A stretch of 17,786 nucleotides of DNA from Chrysochromulina tobinii (taxonomy: Eukaryota; Haptophyta; Prymnesiales; Chrysochromulinaceae): positions 1-17,786 of the forward strand of contig JWZX01001849.1 in assembly GCA_001275005.1 (NCBI GenBank), given 5' to 3'. Positions 14,558 to 17,786 of the stretch are shown here, piece by piece. Positions within the stretch are counted from its first letter, which is position 1. Each line of letters starts with the position of its first letter. The notes beneath the pieces were generated by a model. The model searched no databases and was not told the origin of the DNA. It worked only from the letters and a program-made list of their open reading frames with translations. The translations under genes and the position numbers were made by a program.

Positions 14558-15705
14558 TCAGGCTGACTTGGCGCCATAGAGCTCCTTGAGCTTGGCAATG
14601 CACTCGGCAGAGTCCTTATCCTCGAGCTGATCAAAGACAGAGCCCTTCTTGTCCTCGCCCTTGACCAGGAGCACCTGCGGGTCGACAGTCCAGGCCTTGA
14701 TGGTGTCCACATCGAGGCCTTCGGCAATGAGCGCCTTGGCAAATGAGTCCTGATGAGGGAGGCAACCATTGGAGAAGAGTGGTTTCGTGAGTGGTTTCGG
14801 AGGCGTGCCACGGGCGCCCAGGCCATCAGATACTCATCAAGCAGCTGGTCGCCCTTGCCAATCGTGTAGGCTCGACATGTCGCCTGCCAATCGGCACTTC
14901 GAGGCACTCCGAGGCACTCAAAGGCAATCAAAGGCAATCCTCACACCTGCTTGTCGCCCTCGCCGATCGTGTACTCGTCCCCAAGCCAGTTCGTGCGCTC
15001 GGCCAGACCCTCGAAGGGCGACGCGGACGCGTGCACCGCGTTGTCGCCCGTGTCGGGTGCCGACTGAAGGCCGAGCTCCTGCCACGTGGCGAGCACCATG
15101 CCACGGAGCGAATCGGAAGGCGCATCAGCAGGGTTAGTCGGCCCGAGGACTTTGCCACGGAAGTCGGCCCATGCGAGGGTCTCCGAGTCGAACTCGACGA
15201 CGAAGTAGTGGATCTTCGCGTCGGCGCCGGTGAACTTGTCACGCATCGTCATGAAGAACGCGTTGAAGGTGTAATACGTCGTGCCTTCGACGACCAGCTT
15301 GCCGCAGTAGAAGCCGCCGCCGAACTTGATGCGCGTCTTCGGATCATGCTTATCGCTCGTCTCGCTCCACTTGGCGTCGAGCTCGTCGGCGGTCCAGCCG
15401 AACTTGTTCTTGATCTCGAGCGCGTTCAGGGCGCGCCCCTCGGCGCACACGGTCGCCCACTCCTCCCCGAACGTGGCTGCGAACTTCTCCACTGGAATGT
15501 TGAGATCCTTGGCGGCCATGATGGTCGCCTTGGAGGCGATGGCGTAGTAATGGTTGTCAATGTACTGCTTCGCGTCAATCACCGGACCCGTGATCTCGCC
15601 TTCCTTGAGGATGGTGATGCCCACGCTGGAAAACTTGGTCTTGACGAGCTCCTCAACCTTGGGCGTGTTGGCTTGCGGCTTGATGAACACGAACGCGGAT
15701 TGCAT
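14558..15705 (-). CDS. Divergent nucleoside diphosphate kinase-fold protein, two exons
   Basis: Exons 15705-14947 and 14749-14558 (CAG|GTGTGA...ATCAG|GAC, phase 0) give 316 residues. S-A-F-V-F-I-K-P (3-10) matches the first NDK strand. F-R-G-K-V-L-G-P-T-N-P-A-D-A-P-S-D-S-L-R-G (182-202) matches the nucleotide-binding loop. N-A-V-H-A-S-A-S-P-F-E (222-232) places H225 at the phosphorylated histidine. The usual H-G-S-D is H-A-S-A, and about 100 residues (60-165) are inserted between the first strands and the nucleotide loop. A C-terminal extension (from 254: D-S-F-A-K-A-L-I-A-E-G-L) completes it. I recall similar extended NDK-like proteins from algae and protists, without assigned function. Kinase activity is therefore uncertain. 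An upstream mini-exon ATG|GTGCGT near 15811, spliced to the AG at 15710-15709, would add only M-V. Confidence 0.8.
14750..14946 (-). other. Intron of the NDK-like gene (197 nt)
   Basis: Donor CAG|GTGTGAGG and acceptor CCTCATCAG|GAC join two coding parts in phase. In sense it begins with GGATTGCCTTTGATTGCC-type words, contains a diverged copy of the exon end (14845-14868 against 14950-14973, about 20 of 24 identical), and ends with GTTGCCTCCCTCATCAG. Confidence 0.8.
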
Positions 15706-16267
15706 CACCTGCCAGCGGCGTGTGGCGTCGCGCGGCGTCAGGGGTATCAGCGGCACGCGCGCGGCTCCAGCATCGTGGGAGGAGTCGCCAATCCGAATCC
15801 ACGCACCATGTTTCTTGTTGATGACACGGCGGCGTCGGCGCACGTGGACGTGCCGACGGATGCCGATTCCTTTTTTCGACGCGCGTCGTTTCGGTCACTC
15901 ATGGACGGCGCCGCAGCTCTCGTTCAGAACTGGCGGTGGCGCACTGCCCACGACACATCACGTTCACGTTACGCGGGCGCGGCCGGATATAGACATCCGA
16001 TCCGTGAGCGATTCATGGGCTACAACTGCGTTTGCTCTGCGTTTGTATACATTTACATACAGCAGGACAGGATGCAGCTGCTGCTGTGCACACGAGTCTC
16101 GAGAGTCCCTGCAGAGATGGACCTCTTCGAGGACCTCTGGGCGGCGCGCTCATCCGGAGTCGTCGCCCTTGTCTTCGTCTGCAGACCGAGGTCGTGCAAC
16201 CTAGCCGTATCCCCCGCCTAGCCGGCTCCTCGAGAGAGCAGCTCCCATATTTAGCAACGCCCACGGA
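15706..16267. other. Intergenic: NDK-like promoter side and NET-gene 3' side
   Basis: About 560 bp between two minus-strand genes. It should contain the NET gene 3' UTR and the promoter and 5' UTR of the NDK-like gene, perhaps with a short 5' intron near 15709-15810. An A/T-rich patch with TATACATTTACATACAG lies near 16045-16063. No ORF with coding bias in its own right was found. Confidence 0.45.
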
Positions 16268-17508
16268 TCAGAAGCCACCCATGGCGTACTCGTCACGCTC
16301 CTCGTTCCAGTGACCGTCGGCGCCGCCACCGCCACTGCCGCCGTCCGAGTCGCCGTCGCTCATCAAGCCGTCGTCGGCGCCGTCGGCGCCGTCGGCGTCG
16401 CCGCCCGAGCAGTCACGAGCGCTGCTGCTCGCCGCCGCGGCCGGCGAGGCTTTCGAGGCACGGGCGGCGGAGCGCCCATCTGCGACCCCGCTGTCGGCAC
16501 TGCCACCAAGTGAGGAGCGCGCCGCGCGAACGCTCCGTAACTGGTGCTGGTTGCGTTTCCATGCTACATCTATGCTGCTCATGAGCGCGGCAGCGGCGCT
16601 GCCGCGCTGCTTGGGCGCTTGCTTGCATTTCTCGAGGAAGTCCCACAGATGCCAGAGCATCGAGCTGCCTAGGTCGTTGATGTCAATCTCGCCGTTGATG
16701 TCGGGTGCGAGCGACGGCATGCTCTCCTCGATTAATTTGCAGGCCTTCATATAGTCCTTCGAGCCAAGCGTCCTCATGCGCTCATAAATCTGCCCGCGCT
16801 GGTCGTCGCTCATGTCGCCGCGATCGATGGTCGGCGCCACCACCGTTGATCCGCCCATGGCGATGCCGCCGCCACCGTAGGGCACCACGCTGCCGCCGAC
16901 AGCTGCGCCACCTCCGCGGTAGCCGCCGCCGCCGCCACCGCGCCGGCAGCGCCCGCTGGCTCCACTACCTCCGCCGATCTTGTGATTGCTTCCGGCGCCG
17001 CCCGCCGCTGCTTGTGGGATTGAGCTGCCCGTCATCATCGACGGGTGGCCCACGCCCATGCCCATGCCACCCATCATCTGCGCACCGTTCGCGCCGCCAG
17101 GCACGCCGCTCGGCATGCCGGGTCGATCGATCCCGCGCGGCGGCCGCGAACCGCTCGCACCCGAGCGGCGACCGGCATTGACCGCTCCGGGCGCGTGCAC
17201 TTTTCCGAGATATACGCCACTGCTCTTCTCAAAGTGGATCTGCGCCCGCGGGCGGGCGAGAGCGGGAGTGAGTGCGGGCATGGCCATGCGTGGGAGTATA
17301 CACACGCTAGCGAGCGAGCCAGTGCGTGCGGCCGGCGCCTGTGCGGCTCGCGCTCGATCCGATTGTGAAGCAGGAAGCAGCATGAGGTGTGGGCGTTGGC
17401 GACCTTGAGCGTGACGGCCGGCTTTTCTGGATGGCCGTCGACCAGGCCGACGGGAACCATCACGAACCGGGAGCCGGGAAGGCGCGACTCCACCTCCCTC
17501 ATGATCGC
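16268..17508 (-). CDS. NET (extra-terminal) domain protein, 5' end unresolved
   Basis: Two exons are well supported: 17508-17404 and 17239-16268 (AAG|GTCGCC...GCGCAG|ATC, phase 0). The first encodes A-I-M-R-E-V-E-S-R-L...V-T-L-K, the second continues I-H-F-E-K-S-S-G-V-Y-L-G-K-V. A Gly/Met-rich linker follows. Then comes a NET domain (nt about 16620-16820): M-S-D-D-Q-R-G-Q-I-Y-E-R-M-R-T-L, I-E-E-S-M-P-S-L, G-E-I-D-I-N-D-L and M-L-W-H-L-W-D-F-L. The tail is Ser/Ala then Asp/Gly-rich. NET domains of BET-type proteins bind chromatin and transcription regulators. No bromodomain is present in the window. The CDS may start at the ATG at 17502 or continue into upstream exons (see 17579-17712). The NET call is good; a nuclear transcription role is inference. 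Confidence 0.7.
17240..17403 (-). other. Intron of the NET-domain gene (164 nt)
   Basis: GT at 17403-17402 and AG at 17241-17240 rejoin the frame and link two beta-strand-like segments. The 3' part is pyrimidine-rich (CACTCCCGCTCTCGCCCGCC). Unlike the other introns, it shows no decamer repeat. Confidence 0.65.
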
Positions 17509-17534
17509 CTGTGCAGAGAGCGGCACAGGCGATC
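17503..17534 (-). other. Perfect 12-bp hairpin spanning a 3' splice site
   Basis: GATCGCCTGTGC and GCACAGGCGATC are exact reverse complements around an 8-base loop. In sense (minus) orientation the predicted acceptor AG and the first exon bases GCGATC lie in the 3' arm (GCACAG|GCGATC), so the splice site could be paired in the transcript. Confidence 0.8.
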
Positions 17535-17622
17535 AGAGAGGCCTCTCATGCGTGCACGTGCTGCGCGCGAGGTGGTGATCAGAGAGGCCTCTCATGCGTG
17601 CACGTGCTGCGCGCGAGGTTGC
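17531..17622 (-). repeat. Two tandem 46-bp repeats in the upstream intron of the NET gene
   Basis: Copies start at 17531 and 17577 and share 43 bases exactly. Each contains GATCAGAGAGGCCTCTCATG and a CGTGCACG palindrome. They lie just upstream (in gene sense) of the hairpin at the acceptor, and copy 2 runs into coding-like sequence. Confidence 0.93.
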
Positions 17623-17712
17623 AAAGCATGAGCTCCGCAGACACGATGGGCGCCGATGCGAGGTACTTTCGCCTCACCTCCGCCTCGCGGTGCCGCTTCT
17701 TAAGGTAGTCCG
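17579..17712 (-). other. Tentative upstream exon of the NET-domain gene
   Basis: In sense this reads D-Y-L-K-K-R-H-R-E-A-E, then V-R-R-K-Y-L-A-S-A-P-I-V-S-A-E-L-M-L, with the same G/C third-position bias as the genes. An acceptor-like ATGAG precedes it at 17713. The exon end is unclear: GAG|GTGAGG at 17678 is a strong donor in the right phase, but the coding-like sequence continues towards the 46-bp repeats, so a donor nearer 17600 is possible. Confidence 0.4.
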
Positions 17713-17786
17713 CTCATGGTGTACATGGGGCAAAAACTGATCTCCAAAAGTACTGAAGGGATTTGAACGAAACTCAAGCCAGAGGT

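Noticed and set aside
15709-15843. 46-residue N-terminal extension of the NDK-like protein starting at GTG
   Set aside because: It has no ATG and is Arg-rich without conservation features; the first family-like residues follow the ATG at 15705, so this is 5' UTR or intron.
14791-16221. Long plus-strand ORF (476 codons) over the NDK-like gene
   Set aside because: It is the antisense shadow of the minus-strand NDK-like exon, which shows clear family motifs. High GC makes long antisense frames common here.

Overview
The window looks like nuclear DNA of a GC-rich unicellular alga with a complex (red-lineage) plastid. A haptophyte is my best guess; a pavlovophyte, pelagophyte or another GC-rich stramenopile is possible. 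Reasons: genes have spliceosomal GT-AG introns and strong G/C third-position bias. A Tic22-like plastid import protein and a phosphoglycolate-phosphatase-type enzyme both start with an ER signal-like segment, as plastid proteins of secondary algae do. The organism assignment is inference.

Layout. 3-2759 (+): 5'-incomplete gene for a large protein with a DDE/RNase-H-like core, a C2H2-like finger and a long Gly/acidic tail, probably transposon-derived. 2760-4461: no convincing gene. 4462-6360 (-): intronless RING/Tudor-like/UBA-like protein. 6618-7376 (+): Tic22-like protein, divergent from the RING gene. 7711-10499 (-): three-exon GT77 (XEG113-like) glycosyltransferase. 10656-12178 (+): two-exon gene, disordered N-terminus then a KOW/SH3-like module, divergent from the GT77 gene. 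12389-13838 (+): two-exon HAD phosphatase. 14558-15705 (-): two-exon divergent nucleoside diphosphate kinase-fold protein. 16268-17508 and beyond (-): NET-domain protein, 5' end unresolved. I reconstructed all splice junctions by eye from frame, GT-AG dinucleotides and family continuity.

The genes do not form a pathway; they are ordinary nuclear neighbours. The most unusual feature is the introns. Those in four adjacent genes (GT77, KOW, HAD, NDK-like), and more weakly the NET gene, are built from short tandem repeats. These are mostly decamers related to TGATTGCCTC or TGATGACCTC, always oriented with the host gene. In three genes the end of the upstream exon is also copied inside the intron: four 51-bp copies in the HAD gene, one 34-bp copy with the donor in the GT77 gene, and a diverged copy in the NDK-like gene. 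This suggests introns that arise or grow by tandem duplication of exon-intron junctions, or an introner-like family. Most of these decamers contain a stop codon, and a period of 10 puts it in all three frames. A further 7-copy decamer array (TAACCACATG), flanked by 21-bp direct repeats, lies between the HAD and NDK-like genes.
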